From: an uncultured Alistipes sp.
GTDB taxonomy: Bacteria; Bacteroidota; Bacteroidia; Bacteroidales; Rikenellaceae
Assembly (NCBI RefSeq): GCF_963931675.1
Contig: NZ_OZ007039.1
Coordinates: 87,501 to 151,500, forward strand
DNA: 64,000 bases
Reading direction: 5' to 3'
Shown here: positions 45,557 through 53,711 of the stretch, piece by piece
How positions within the stretch are numbered: position 1 is the first letter of the stretch
Layout of the letters: each line of letters opens with the position of its first letter
Position numbers and translations under genes: made by a program
Notes under the pieces: generated by a model
Database searches by the model: none
Told to the model about the DNA's origin: nothing
What the model saw: only the letters and a program-made list of their open reading frames with translations

Positions 45557-46606
45557 TTACGATTCATGACTGGGCTCTTTCGTTGCAGCGGGAGCGGTTT
45601 TCGGAGCGGCCTTTCCGGCGGCCTTCTCGACGACCTTCTCAGCAGCCGGAGCAGCCTTCGGGGCCTCCTTTTCAGCCTTCGGGGCGGCCTTTTCGGCAGC
45701 CTTCTCGACGACCTTCTCAGCAACCGGAGCAGCCTTCGGGGCGGCGGGAGCGGCTTTCGGGGCGGCGGGAGCCTTGGGCTCCTTGGGCAGCGGATCCATG
45801 CCGACCAGTTTGATGGCACCCGTCGGACACTCGTTCACGCACTTGCGGCAGAGTTTGCACTTCTGCGGGTCGATGTAAGCAAGGTTGTTCTCCACGGTGA
45901 TGGCGCCGAAAGCACACACCTTCTCACACTTGCCGCAACCGATACATCCGGTCTTGCAGGCCTTCATGACGACGGCGCCCTTGTCCTTCGAGACGCACGA
46001 AACATAGACCGCACGGTTCTTGGGCCACTTTTTGCGCAGTTCGATGACCATTTTGGGGCAGGCCTTGACGCAGGCACCGCAGGCGGTACACTTTTCGGGA
46101 TCGACCTCGGGGAGTCCGGTCTCGGGATTCATGTGAATGGCGTCGAAAGCGCAGGCTGCGACGCAATCCCCCAGCCCGAGGCATCCGAACGCGCACCCGG
46201 TCTCACCGGCGTAGAGCGACGCGACCACAGCGCACGATTTGGCGCCGTTGTACTCATTGGTCCGGGGGCGTTTTTCGCAGGTTCCGCCGCAACGGACCGT
46301 AGCGACTTCGGGCTGTTTTTCAGCCGCGGCCTTTCCGAGGTAGGCCGCAATGACCTTCATGCAGTCGCCGCCGCCCACGGGGCAGAAGAGCTCGGAGATG
46401 TCATCGCGCTTGACCAGGGCATCGGCCATACCTCGACAACCGGCGAAACCGCAACCGCCGCAATTTGCTCCGGGCAGCATTTTCTCCACCTCGTCGATGC
46501 GGGGGTCCTCCTCGACGCGGAACTTCTGGGCCACGAAGTAGAGGATCACGGCAGCGAGCACACCCAACACGCACAGTGTCAGGATCGTGTAAAGTAATAC
46601 TTCCAT
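45557..46606 (-). CDS. rnfB: Rnf complex subunit RnfB with repeated Ala/Pro/Lys tail
   Basis: 349 residues: one N-terminal helix, the Fer4_7-like PGANCGGCGFAGCRG cluster, and three more [4Fe-4S] motifs (CLGLGDCVAACAF with CTACGACVKACPK, then CIGCGKCEKVCA and CKLCRKCVNECPTG). It receives electrons from ferredoxin. The last ~80 residues are a low-complexity EKVVEKAAEKAAPKAE-like tail; at DNA level a 43-nt block (45621-45663) recurs at 45699-45741 with one difference, period 78 bp, so tail length probably varies. Confidence 0.93.
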   Translation of the reverse strand: MEVLLYTILTLCVLGVLAAVILYFVAQKFRVEEDPRIDEVEKMLPGANCGGCGFAGCRGMADALVKRDDISELFCPVGGGDCMKVIAAYLGKAAAEKQPEVATVRCGGTCEKRPRTNEYNGAKSCAVVASLYAGETGCAFGCLGLGDCVAACAFDAIHMNPETGLPEVDPEKCTACGACVKACPKMVIELRKKWPKNRAVYVSCVSKDKGAVVMKACKTGCIGCGKCEKVCAFGAITVENNLAYIDPQKCKLCRKCVNECPTGAIKLVGMDPLPKEPKAPAAPKAAPAAPKAAPVAEKVVEKAAEKAAPKAEKEAPKAAPAAEKVVEKAAGKAAPKTAPAATKEPSHES

Positions 46607-47028
46607 CAGATTTTAGTTATTGTAAATTGAATTGTGTGTTCGATTTTTCGACGGCAGATCCAGAGGGCGACGTAGTAGAGGGCCACGCTGCCCAAAGCGG
46701 CCAGGACGCCGACCCCGTCACTGGCACCGAAGACCGCCACGGCAAGGACGAGGGCCGCCAACAGGACGACGAGCGCCCCGCCATAGGCCAGCAGGACGGC
46801 GATGCGTCCCGCCTTTTTGCGCACGCCGACCGAGACGGCCTGCCCGGGGCGGTAATCCGCGGCGTCGGGCGCAGGGACGACAACGATCTTCTCCTGCGCC
46901 TCGGCCATACCGCAGGCCTGACGGGCCTGGCAGGCACCGCAGGCGCTCCGGGAGGTGATCTTCACAAGGACGGCGCCCTTTTCGACGCGCTCCACGACGC
47001 CTTCGTGTTCGATTATCCCCGGTTCCAC
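46606..47028 (-). CDS. rseC: RseC/SoxR-reducing-system-type membrane protein
   Basis: 140 residues. An N-terminal soluble part has the Cys motif CGACQARQACG; two membrane helices follow (about 75-95 and 100-120) and a basic tail. RseC proteins are linked to Rnf/Rsx complexes in many bacteria. Its stop and the rnfB start overlap (TGATG), and it begins 3 nt after nadE. Confidence 0.88.
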   Translation of the reverse strand: MEPGIIEHEGVVERVEKGAVLVKITSRSACGACQARQACGMAEAQEKIVVVPAPDAADYRPGQAVSVGVRKKAGRIAVLLAYGGALVVLLAALVLAVAVFGASDGVGVLAALGSVALYYVALWICRRKIEHTIQFTITKI

Positions 47029-47031
47029 GCC

Positions 47032-48612
47032 TCAGTCTCCGTATTTGTTCGTAAGCGGCATCAGCCGTTCGTGACCGAACGAGCACGACGAGAGGCGCAG
47101 GACGGGCGGAAACTGGAAACGTTTCTTCTCGTTGCGCATGATCATGGAGTGTATCTTCTCGACGACTTCGGAGTCGAATCCGGCATTGATGATCTCCTCG
47201 CGATGCTGCCCCTCCTCGATCATGCGGAAAAGGATGGCATCGACAACCTCGTAGGGCGGGAGAATATCGCTGTCCTTCTGTCCGGGACGGAGTTCCGAGG
47301 AAGGTTCCTTGGTCAGGATGCTCTCGGGGATGACATTGCCGCGCGTGCGGTTGATATAGCGGGCAACGTCGTAGATTTCGCTTTTGTAGAGGTCGCCCGT
47401 GGGGCTGAAGGCACCGGCCGTATCGCCGTAGAGGGTGCAGAAACCCAGGGCGTTTTCGCTTTTGTTCGAGGAGTTGAGCAGCACATGGCCGGTCTTGTTC
47501 TGCAGGGCCATGAGCAGGACCGTGCGAATGCGGGACTGGATATTCTCCTCCGTGGCATCGAACTCCGTCCCGCCGATAACGGGCTTCAGGGTATCGACCA
47601 CGCTGTTGTAGATCTCCGAGATGGGGATGACGTTGTATTCGATTCCGAGGTTGCGGGCCAGCTCCTTGGCATCCTCGACGGATTCGTCGGAGGAGAACGG
47701 CGAAGGCATGAGCAGTGCGCGGACATTTTCGGGGCCGAGGGCGTCGGCAGCGATGCAGGCCACGACGGAGGAGTCGATACCGCCCGAGAGTCCGACAGCG
47801 GCCTTTTCATAATTGTTTTTGTGGAAGAAGTCGCGCAGTCCGCAACGGGCAGCCTCGTAGACGAGTCTCGTACGGTCGTTGTAGGTCGAAGGGATCAGGA
47901 TCGGCTCGTACTCGGCCCGGGTATCGAAGATCTGGAAATCCTCCTCGAAGTTCTTCATCATCAGAACGGGTTCACCGCGTTTGTTCAGGGCCCCGGAGGT
48001 GCCGTCGTAGACGATCTCCGTGGATCCGCCGACCTGGTTGACCATAACGAGGTTCTTGCCCTCGACGAAGGCCAGGTTGCGCATCATTTCATAGCGGTAG
48101 ATCATGGTGCCCTTCCCGTATCGTCGGGCATTGATGGAGATGATGGTTTCGACGGACTTGTCGAAATCGTGCTCGCGGCTGAGGTCGTCGCCGACGATGA
48201 TCGCGCACTTGTGGCCCTTGATCGTGGCGTATTCATACCCTTTGGAGGGGGAGAGGAAGCCCATTTCGCGGCGGGCCGTAATGTATTTTTTGCCGACATA
48301 GCGGAGGACCTTGCGGTCCTGGATGAGTGCTGCGGCACTGATCGTACCCTGTGCAGTAAGGATCGGGAGACCGACGATGGCGGCGATACCGTCGCAGCAG
48401 GAAGCTATTTCAACGAGCGCATCTTCACAGAGTTCGAGGAACGTGGTTTTGCGAAAGAGGTCGAAAGCCGGAGTTCCGCTGACGGCCTGCTCGGCGAAAA
48501 TCACCAGATCGGCGTGCCGGGCCTTTGCCTTGTTGATGGAATCGATGATTTTGGAGGTATTGCCGTCGATATCACCGATCGTGTAATTTAGCTGGGCTAT
48601 GGCTATTTTCAT
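47032..48612 (-). CDS. nadE: NAD synthetase with a glutaminase-like domain lacking the catalytic Cys
   Basis: 526 residues: an N-terminal nitrilase-type domain (about 1-250) and a C-terminal NAD synthetase domain with the P-loop VGLSGGIDSSVVACIAAD, LNSSNKSENALGFCTLYGDT and EPSSELRPGQKDSD, all intact. In the nitrilase domain the Glu (FAEQAVSG) and Lys (GKKYIT) are kept, but at the nucleophile position, where relatives read VCEDIW, it reads VGDDLS (codon GGC). The synthetase should therefore use free ammonia, or glutamine activity is lost. It heads the nadE-rseC-rnf unit; -7 box TAAATTTG (minus) at plus 48646-48653. Confidence 0.92.
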   Translation of the reverse strand: MKIAIAQLNYTIGDIDGNTSKIIDSINKAKARHADLVIFAEQAVSGTPAFDLFRKTTFLELCEDALVEIASCCDGIAAIVGLPILTAQGTISAAALIQDRKVLRYVGKKYITARREMGFLSPSKGYEYATIKGHKCAIIVGDDLSREHDFDKSVETIISINARRYGKGTMIYRYEMMRNLAFVEGKNLVMVNQVGGSTEIVYDGTSGALNKRGEPVLMMKNFEEDFQIFDTRAEYEPILIPSTYNDRTRLVYEAARCGLRDFFHKNNYEKAAVGLSGGIDSSVVACIAADALGPENVRALLMPSPFSSDESVEDAKELARNLGIEYNVIPISEIYNSVVDTLKPVIGGTEFDATEENIQSRIRTVLLMALQNKTGHVLLNSSNKSENALGFCTLYGDTAGAFSPTGDLYKSEIYDVARYINRTRGNVIPESILTKEPSSELRPGQKDSDILPPYEVVDAILFRMIEEGQHREEIINAGFDSEVVEKIHSMIMRNEKKRFQFPPVLRLSSCSFGHERLMPLTNKYGD

Positions 48613-48742
48613 GGCAGTAATTTAAGTCGGAAAAATCCATCGCGGCAAATTTAAGGATTATTTGCAAAAGACGAAAATCTTTTCGGTGTTAATAAATTCA
48701 CATTCTCGACTTTACAAAAATCTTTAAAAACAAAAAAAGAAA

Positions 48743-48782
48743 CCGAAACGGGACTCCGGAGTTTGTCGGAATCCCGTTTCGG
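48743..48782 (-). terminator. Intrinsic terminator of the zinc-ribbon gene
   Basis: CCGAAACGGGA (48743-48753) pairs with TCCCGTTTCGG (48772-48782), with an inner CCG/CGG pair. On the minus strand it is followed by a T-rich tract (plus 48726-48741). The rest of 48613-48930 contains the nadE promoter and no gene. Confidence 0.8.
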
Positions 48783-48930
48783 AACTTATTTTTTCATTTC
48801 GGGCACACCCCGGGACATTTTGCGCGAGGGCCAAGGTCTCCGGCGGCGGTTTCACGACCCGACTCCATCGCCCGGTCTCATCACGGTCCTCGACGCTACG
48901 GGGTCTCTGCCCCCTCGGACGGCCCCCGGG

Positions 48931-49692
48931 TTACTCCTGGGCGGCCTCGGGATCGGCCACCAGAATGCGGCCGCAATACTCGCAGACAATGATCTTCTTG
49001 CCCTGACGAATATCGACCTGGCGCTGGGGCGGGATGCGGTTGAAGCAGCCGCCGCAGGCATCGCGCTTGACGGTCACAACGGCCAAACCGTTGCGGACAT
49101 TGCGCCGGATCCGGTCGTAAGCGGACAGCAGGCGCTCGTCGATCTTGGCCAGCACGCGCTCACGCTGCGCCTCGTACTCGGCGACCTGGGGAGCCGTTTC
49201 GGCCTCGATTCCGTCGAGTTCGGCCTTCTTGGCGGCGAGGTCCGCAGCACGCTCTTTCGAGAGGTTTTCGGCCTCTTCGAGCTGGAGTTTCTTACCCTTG
49301 ATCCCCGCAGCGTACTCTTTCAACCGTTTTTCGGCCAGTTCAATTTCCAGTTCCTGGTATTCGATCTCCTTGGAGATGGCATCGAATTCCCGGTTGTTAC
49401 GCACGTTGTTCTGCTGCTCCTTGTAGTTGCCGATCATGATTTTCGCCTGATCGACCTCGCGTTTACGCTGTTTGGTCAGCGTGTTGAGCTCTTCGATCTC
49501 GGCATTGACATGCTCGATGCGCGTGGTCATGCCGGCCATTTCGTCTTCGAGGTCCTGCACCTCAAGAGGCAGTTCACCCTTTACCTTGTTGATTTCGTCG
49601 ATCTTGCTGTCGATCTTCTGCAACTCGTAGAGAGCCAGAATCTTCTCCTGCATCGAATAATCAACGTCGGCGGTTTTCTTTTGCGTTGCCAT
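48931..49692 (-). CDS. Coiled-coil protein with C-terminal C4 zinc ribbon
   Basis: 253 residues. A long coiled coil (about 20-180, e.g. EVQDLEDEMAGMTTRIEHVN) is followed by a four-Cys zinc ribbon (DACGGCFNRIPPQ, then IVCEYCGRILV). This is the conserved zf-RING_7 type protein, widespread in bacteria; it may bind nucleic acid but its role is not settled. It lies 22 bp after the Nif3 gene on the same strand; that pairing is conserved in many bacteria, which supports a link. Confidence 0.88.
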   Translation of the reverse strand: MATQKKTADVDYSMQEKILALYELQKIDSKIDEINKVKGELPLEVQDLEDEMAGMTTRIEHVNAEIEELNTLTKQRKREVDQAKIMIGNYKEQQNNVRNNREFDAISKEIEYQELEIELAEKRLKEYAAGIKGKKLQLEEAENLSKERAADLAAKKAELDGIEAETAPQVAEYEAQRERVLAKIDERLLSAYDRIRRNVRNGLAVVTVKRDACGGCFNRIPPQRQVDIRQGKKIIVCEYCGRILVADPEAAQE

Positions 49693-49714
49693 ATATGTAT
49701 TGTATAGTTTAGAC

Positions 49715-50500
49715 TCAGAGCAGGTAATTCACCGGATTGCGAGAGCGCTCACTCTTGCGAACCGCAAAGGTACGTAAATTTTTCGACAAAACGTCAAATA
49801 AAAGTTGAATTGCGCAATATTCGCTTTCAAAATGGCCTATATCCGCTACAATGAGCCCCTTGTCGGGGGTCATGAAGTCGTTGTACTTGAGGTCGGCGGT
49901 GATGTAGAGTTCGGCTCCGGCGCGGAGCGCGTCGGGGATCAGCGAGGCCCCGGCCCCGGTGCAGAGCGCCACGCGCCGCACTTCGGAACGCGCTATGTCA
50001 CTGTAACGTATGGCGCCCACCTCAAGCCGTTTGCGGATAAAACGCAAAAACTCCAGGGGATCAACGGCTTCGGGGAGTTCCCCCACAACCCCGAATCCCA
50101 CTCCTTCGGCGACGGGAGAGGGCTGCAGCAGCCGGAGGTTTCCGATTCCGAGCATCTCGGCCAGGCGCCAGCTCATGCCGCCGGGGGCGCTGTCGAGGTT
50201 GGTGTGGCAGGCGTAGAGGGCGATGCGGCTGCGGATGGCGCGCTCGACGCAGCGCTGTACGGGATCCGCCGAATTGAAACGCTTCAGGGCGTGGAAAACC
50301 AGCGGGTGATGGGTGATCACCAGGTCGCAACCCTCGGCTTCGGCCTCGTCGAGCACCTCCTCGGTGACATCCACGGCCAAGAGGGCCCGGTGCACATCGT
50401 CGTCGTGACGCCCGACGACAAGTCCCGCATTGTCATAGGATTCCTGCCACCCAAGCGGAGCAAAACGTTCGATAACGTCGGTTATTTCTCTGATCAACAT
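49715..50500 (-). CDS. Nif3-like dinuclear metal centre protein
   Basis: 261 residues. SYDNAGLVVG near the start, the metal-binding THHPLVFHALKRF (~60-70), ALYACHTNLDSAPGGMSW and the C-terminal ADIGHFESEYCAIQ are the Nif3 motifs. The protein forms hexamers with a two-metal site; the biochemical role (possibly GTP cyclohydrolase-like) is debated. It is encoded between a MerR regulator and the zinc-ribbon gene. Confidence 0.93.
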   Translation of the reverse strand: MLIREITDVIERFAPLGWQESYDNAGLVVGRHDDDVHRALLAVDVTEEVLDEAEAEGCDLVITHHPLVFHALKRFNSADPVQRCVERAIRSRIALYACHTNLDSAPGGMSWRLAEMLGIGNLRLLQPSPVAEGVGFGVVGELPEAVDPLEFLRFIRKRLEVGAIRYSDIARSEVRRVALCTGAGASLIPDALRAGAELYITADLKYNDFMTPDKGLIVADIGHFESEYCAIQLLFDVLSKNLRTFAVRKSERSRNPVNYLL

Positions 50501-50554
50501 AGCAATATGGAAATTCGTAAAACAACTGTCGGCCCAATCCCTGCCGGCACCGGA

Positions 50555-51178
50555 TCAGAAAAGCGACTGTTCGTAGAAGGCAAAGAGCTCCTTGTTTTCG
50601 ACCTCCTCCTTCTTGCGACGGGGTTTGCGGCCGTTCTGGCGCGTCGGTTGTCCGGGCACCGCCTCCGGGCGCTCGGGAGCGGCCGAGCCCGGTTTCGGAG
50701 CGGTTCCCGCATCCGGCGTCTCGTCGATCTTCACCACGGCCCGGGCCCGACGTCGGCGGGCCGGCGTTTCGGCCGACGGTTCCGCTGCCGGGCGCTCCGA
50801 CGCTTCACCGCCGGAGAGCGCTTCGCCCCCTTCGACAAGTTCCCCCGCCCCGGCCTTCAGCTCCTCGCGGACCTCGGCCAGCAGCGACCGGATCCGCTGC
50901 AGGCGTTCCATCAGTTCCGTATCACGGCCGACCGCCGTGACGGCATTGCCTTTCCGCAAGGCCTTCTTCGCCCCTTCGAGCGTCATGCCGCACTCCTTGA
51001 CCAGATGGTAGATCATTTTCAGGTGCTCGACATCCTGCGGCGAGAAGAGCCGGTTGCCCTTCTTGTTGCGCTTCGGGCGCAGGATCGAGAATTGAGACTC
51101 CCAATGGCGGATCAGCGAGGTGTTGACATCGAACATCTCGGCCACTTCGCCCATCGTATAAAAAATCTTCTCGGCCAT
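50555..51178 (-). CDS. MerR-family transcriptional regulator
   Basis: 207 residues. The N-terminal MerR DNA-binding domain reads MGEVAEMFDVNTSLIRHWES and FSPQDVEHLKMIYHLVKECG. A short coiled coil follows (about 85-110), then a disordered Ala/Glu/Pro-rich and Lys/Arg-rich C-terminus instead of an effector domain. This domain arrangement is common to a Bacteroidota MerR group with no known ligand. Its ATG is 2 nt from the RsmF-type stop, so it is cotranscribed. Confidence 0.88.
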   Translation of the reverse strand: MAEKIFYTMGEVAEMFDVNTSLIRHWESQFSILRPKRNKKGNRLFSPQDVEHLKMIYHLVKECGMTLEGAKKALRKGNAVTAVGRDTELMERLQRIRSLLAEVREELKAGAGELVEGGEALSGGEASERPAAEPSAETPARRRRARAVVKIDETPDAGTAPKPGSAAPERPEAVPGQPTRQNGRKPRRKKEEVENKELFAFYEQSLF

Positions 51179-51180
51179 AT

Positions 51181-52581
51181 CTATTGTTTCATGATTCGCA
51201 ATGAGTGGGGATAGAGGTTGTTCACCCTGCCCCCGATCCGTTTGGCAAAACCCAGCCCCCGGCCCCGCACCCCGACGAGGTTCATCCCTTCGGCCAGCCC
51301 CGCGGCGGCGATCTCCTGACGCCGCAGGTAACGCAGCGCCTCCGCTTCGTCCAGCTCGGCCATCGGCACGGCAGCACGGTTCAGCTCCGGGCAGAAGGCC
51401 AGCGCCGGATCGGGTTTCAGCACCCCCTTGAAAAGCTGGCCCATCGCCACCCCCGAACAGATCACCGGCAGCACCTCGGAGAGCGTCCGCACCGCTTCGG
51501 ACTGCGTCTCATACCAGGCGTAATACGTCTCCCCCACCGCCGCAAAGTGCATCCGCTGCGGTTCGCGGAGCCAGCGGGAGAGCTCCGCCGCGGTTTTCCG
51601 GTCCACGGGGGCAAAGAGTGCCCGGCGCGGTTTCGGCGTCCGCATCCGGCCGCCGGCATCCGCCGACTTGCGCGCCACGGCGGCGAAGAACCCCTCGCCG
51701 CATGCCCGGTGGGGATAGAAGCGGAAGGTCCGGAAGGCCCCGACGCGTCCGCAGACCACACCCCACGACGCCTCCACGTCGACAGGAGCCGTCTCCTCCA
51801 CCTCCGCTTCGGCCCAGGCCAGCAGGCGTTCCAGCGACCCTTCGTCCTCGTCGCGGTTGAAGGTGCAGGTGCTGTACACGAGCGTGCCGCCCGGCTTCAG
51901 GGCCCGCCACGCTTCGCGCAGGATCCCGTCCTGACGCGCCGCACAGAGCCGCACGTTCGCTTCGCTCCACTCGCCGCGGGCCGCGGTATCCTTGCGGAAC
52001 ATCCCTTCGCCCGAGCAGGGGGCATCCACCGCCACGACGTCGAACCACGCCTCGAAATCGCCCAGCGCCCCGGCTTCGCAGCACGTCACGGCGACGTTGC
52101 CCGTACCCCACTTGCGCACGTTGTCGGCCAGCACCGAGGCCCGGCGGCGGTCGATTTCGTTCGCCACGACCAGCCCCTCCGGACCCACCAGCGAGGCGTA
52201 GAGGGTCGTCTTGCCGCCCGGGGCCGCACAGAGGTCCAGCAGCCGGGCGCCCGGAGGAAGCGCCCCCTCCAGCAGGTGTTCCACAAACTGCGACGAAGCC
52301 TCCTGCACGTAGTAGGCTCCGGCATGGAAGTCGGGGTCGAACGTAAACGAGGGGCGTTCGGTCAGATACCAGCCCTCCCGGCACCACGAAACCCGGCGTT
52401 CGGGCTGCAGATTGGGGAGTTCCCCGCACGGGAACTCACCGGCCGGTCCGCCCGGGATCTTCGCCGGGTTCAGCCGCACCGACGTGGGGGCTTCCGACTC
52501 CAGCGCCGCGCAAAGGGCCGCACCCTCCTCCGCCCCGAGGTCGCGCAGAACTCGGGCCGTAAACGCTTCGGGCAGCATCAT
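51181..52581 (-). CDS. RsmF/NOL1-NOP2-Sun family rRNA m5C methyltransferase
   Basis: 466 residues. SAM-binding LLDLCAAPGGKTTLYASLVG, VVAVDAPCSGEGMFRKD (motif IV Cys) and LVYSTCTFNRDEDEG (motif VI catalytic Cys) are intact; a C-terminal PUA-like region (about 330-466) finishes it. It methylates cytosine in 16S rRNA in homologues such as RsmF. Its ATG overlaps the end of the deoxynucleoside kinase gene by 4 nt. Confidence 0.9.
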   Translation of the reverse strand: MMLPEAFTARVLRDLGAEEGAALCAALESEAPTSVRLNPAKIPGGPAGEFPCGELPNLQPERRVSWCREGWYLTERPSFTFDPDFHAGAYYVQEASSQFVEHLLEGALPPGARLLDLCAAPGGKTTLYASLVGPEGLVVANEIDRRRASVLADNVRKWGTGNVAVTCCEAGALGDFEAWFDVVAVDAPCSGEGMFRKDTAARGEWSEANVRLCAARQDGILREAWRALKPGGTLVYSTCTFNRDEDEGSLERLLAWAEAEVEETAPVDVEASWGVVCGRVGAFRTFRFYPHRACGEGFFAAVARKSADAGGRMRTPKPRRALFAPVDRKTAAELSRWLREPQRMHFAAVGETYYAWYETQSEAVRTLSEVLPVICSGVAMGQLFKGVLKPDPALAFCPELNRAAVPMAELDEAEALRYLRRQEIAAAGLAEGMNLVGVRGRGLGFAKRIGGRVNNLYPHSLRIMKQ

Positions 52582-53198
52582 CGCTCTTCCGGGGCTTTGA
52601 GAGCGTCGAGACGGCTGCAGATCCGCTCGAAAACAGCCGGGTCCGAAACGAAATCCTCGTGGTCCTTGTCCACGACCAGCACCTCCCCCTCGTAGATCGT
52701 GTCGATCCAGTGGTTGTACTTGTCGTTCAGCCGCTTCAGGTAGGATTCGTCGATGTTCATCTCGTACTCCCGCCCCCGTTTGCGGATCTGCGAAATCAGT
52801 GTCGGAACACTCGCCTTGAGGTAGATCAGCAGGTCGGGCTGCGGGATGAGCGACGTAACCAGCCGGAAAATCTTCATGTAGGTCTCGATGTCGCGCGTCG
52901 TCATCAGGCCCATTTCATGGAGGTTGTCCGCGAAGATATGCGCATCCTCGTAGATCGTCCGGTCCTGGAAGATCACACCCGCCTCGCTGTCCGAAAGCAT
53001 GTCCATCGTCTGTTGGATCCGGCTCCCGAGGAACGAGATCTGCAGGTTGAACGCCCAACGGTTCATATTCTCGTAGAAATCGCCGATATAGGGGTTGTCG
53101 CACTCCTCCAGATAGCACTTCGCGGCGTAACGCTCCGTCAGCATCTGAGTCAGCGTCGTCTTGCCGCTCCCGATATTTCCTGCAATGGCTATATACAT
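52578..53198 (-). CDS. Deoxynucleoside kinase
   Basis: 206 residues. P-loop IAGNIGSGKTTLTQML at the start, the DRTIYEDAHIFADN motif (ERS-like, residues ~80), and a lid region RKRGREYEMNIDESYLKRL. It phosphorylates deoxyribonucleosides for salvage, as dAK/dGK or dCK relatives do; the preferred base is not evident. First gene of a unit with the methyltransferase, MerR, Nif3 and zinc-ribbon genes. Confidence 0.9.
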   Translation of the reverse strand: MYIAIAGNIGSGKTTLTQMLTERYAAKCYLEECDNPYIGDFYENMNRWAFNLQISFLGSRIQQTMDMLSDSEAGVIFQDRTIYEDAHIFADNLHEMGLMTTRDIETYMKIFRLVTSLIPQPDLLIYLKASVPTLISQIRKRGREYEMNIDESYLKRLNDKYNHWIDTIYEGEVLVVDKDHEDFVSDPAVFERICSRLDALKAPEER

Positions 53199-53262
53199 GA
53201 CCGTATCGTTAATGGTTTGGAAAAGGAATAACGCAAAGCATTATCTCTTCCCGTTAATAATT

Positions 53263-53697
53263 TTACAACTCCTCGAAAATTATATCATCCGGCACGCCCA
53301 GCTCTTTCCGTTTAACTTCAAAATCCTTTTGCCCGAATGCCCCGAATTTGTTCTCCTGTGCTTCCCAGGCTTCCTGCGTGTTGTCTACGGGAATAATATA
53401 ATACTCGGTCGTATGCCTGTCATAACGCTGCGTGGGAATACCCATACTGTCCCTCAACGCGCGATATGCCTTGACCAGAATAAAATCATCGTCATACCCT
53501 ACGGCATAAACACCCGCTCCGGTTATCCCCGTATAAGGTGCATCATCGTCCGGTTGATGATAACACACGTCCATATCCTCCCTGGTATCTACCGCTATCA
53601 AGTAATAATTCCCAGTAAGATGCCGTTCATACACAAATCCGCAGCTTTGCATAATCAGGAGCAACCCTAAAATGAGGAATGACATACCTGTTTTCAT
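53263..53697 (-). CDS. Hypothetical lipoprotein
   Basis: 144 residues from ATG 53697 with a lipoprotein signal (MKTGMSFLILGLLLIMQSC). The remainder contains HLTGNYYLIAVDTREDMDVC and TTEYYIIPVDNTQEAWEA: a pattern of Tyr-rich strands seen in small Bacteroidota lipoproteins that are often found in tandem. I do not recognise a function. It lies 14 bp after the GH3-family gene; AT-richer than its neighbours, so it may be a late arrival. Confidence 0.75.
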   Translation of the reverse strand: MKTGMSFLILGLLLIMQSCGFVYERHLTGNYYLIAVDTREDMDVCYHQPDDDAPYTGITGAGVYAVGYDDDFILVKAYRALRDSMGIPTQRYDRHTTEYYIIPVDNTQEAWEAQENKFGAFGQKDFEVKRKELGVPDDIIFEEL

Positions 53698-53711
53698 AGC
53701 CCATGAATGCT

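Noticed and set aside
42256..48591. Several 650-800-codon plus-strand frames opposite the rnf operon and nadE
   Set aside because: Each mirrors a conserved gene; no start signals or promoters precede them.
49761..49773. TACCTTTG on the minus strand as promoter of the zinc-ribbon gene
   Set aside because: It lies inside the Nif3 coding sequence (codons for RTFAV) and lacks a -33 box at 19-21 nt.
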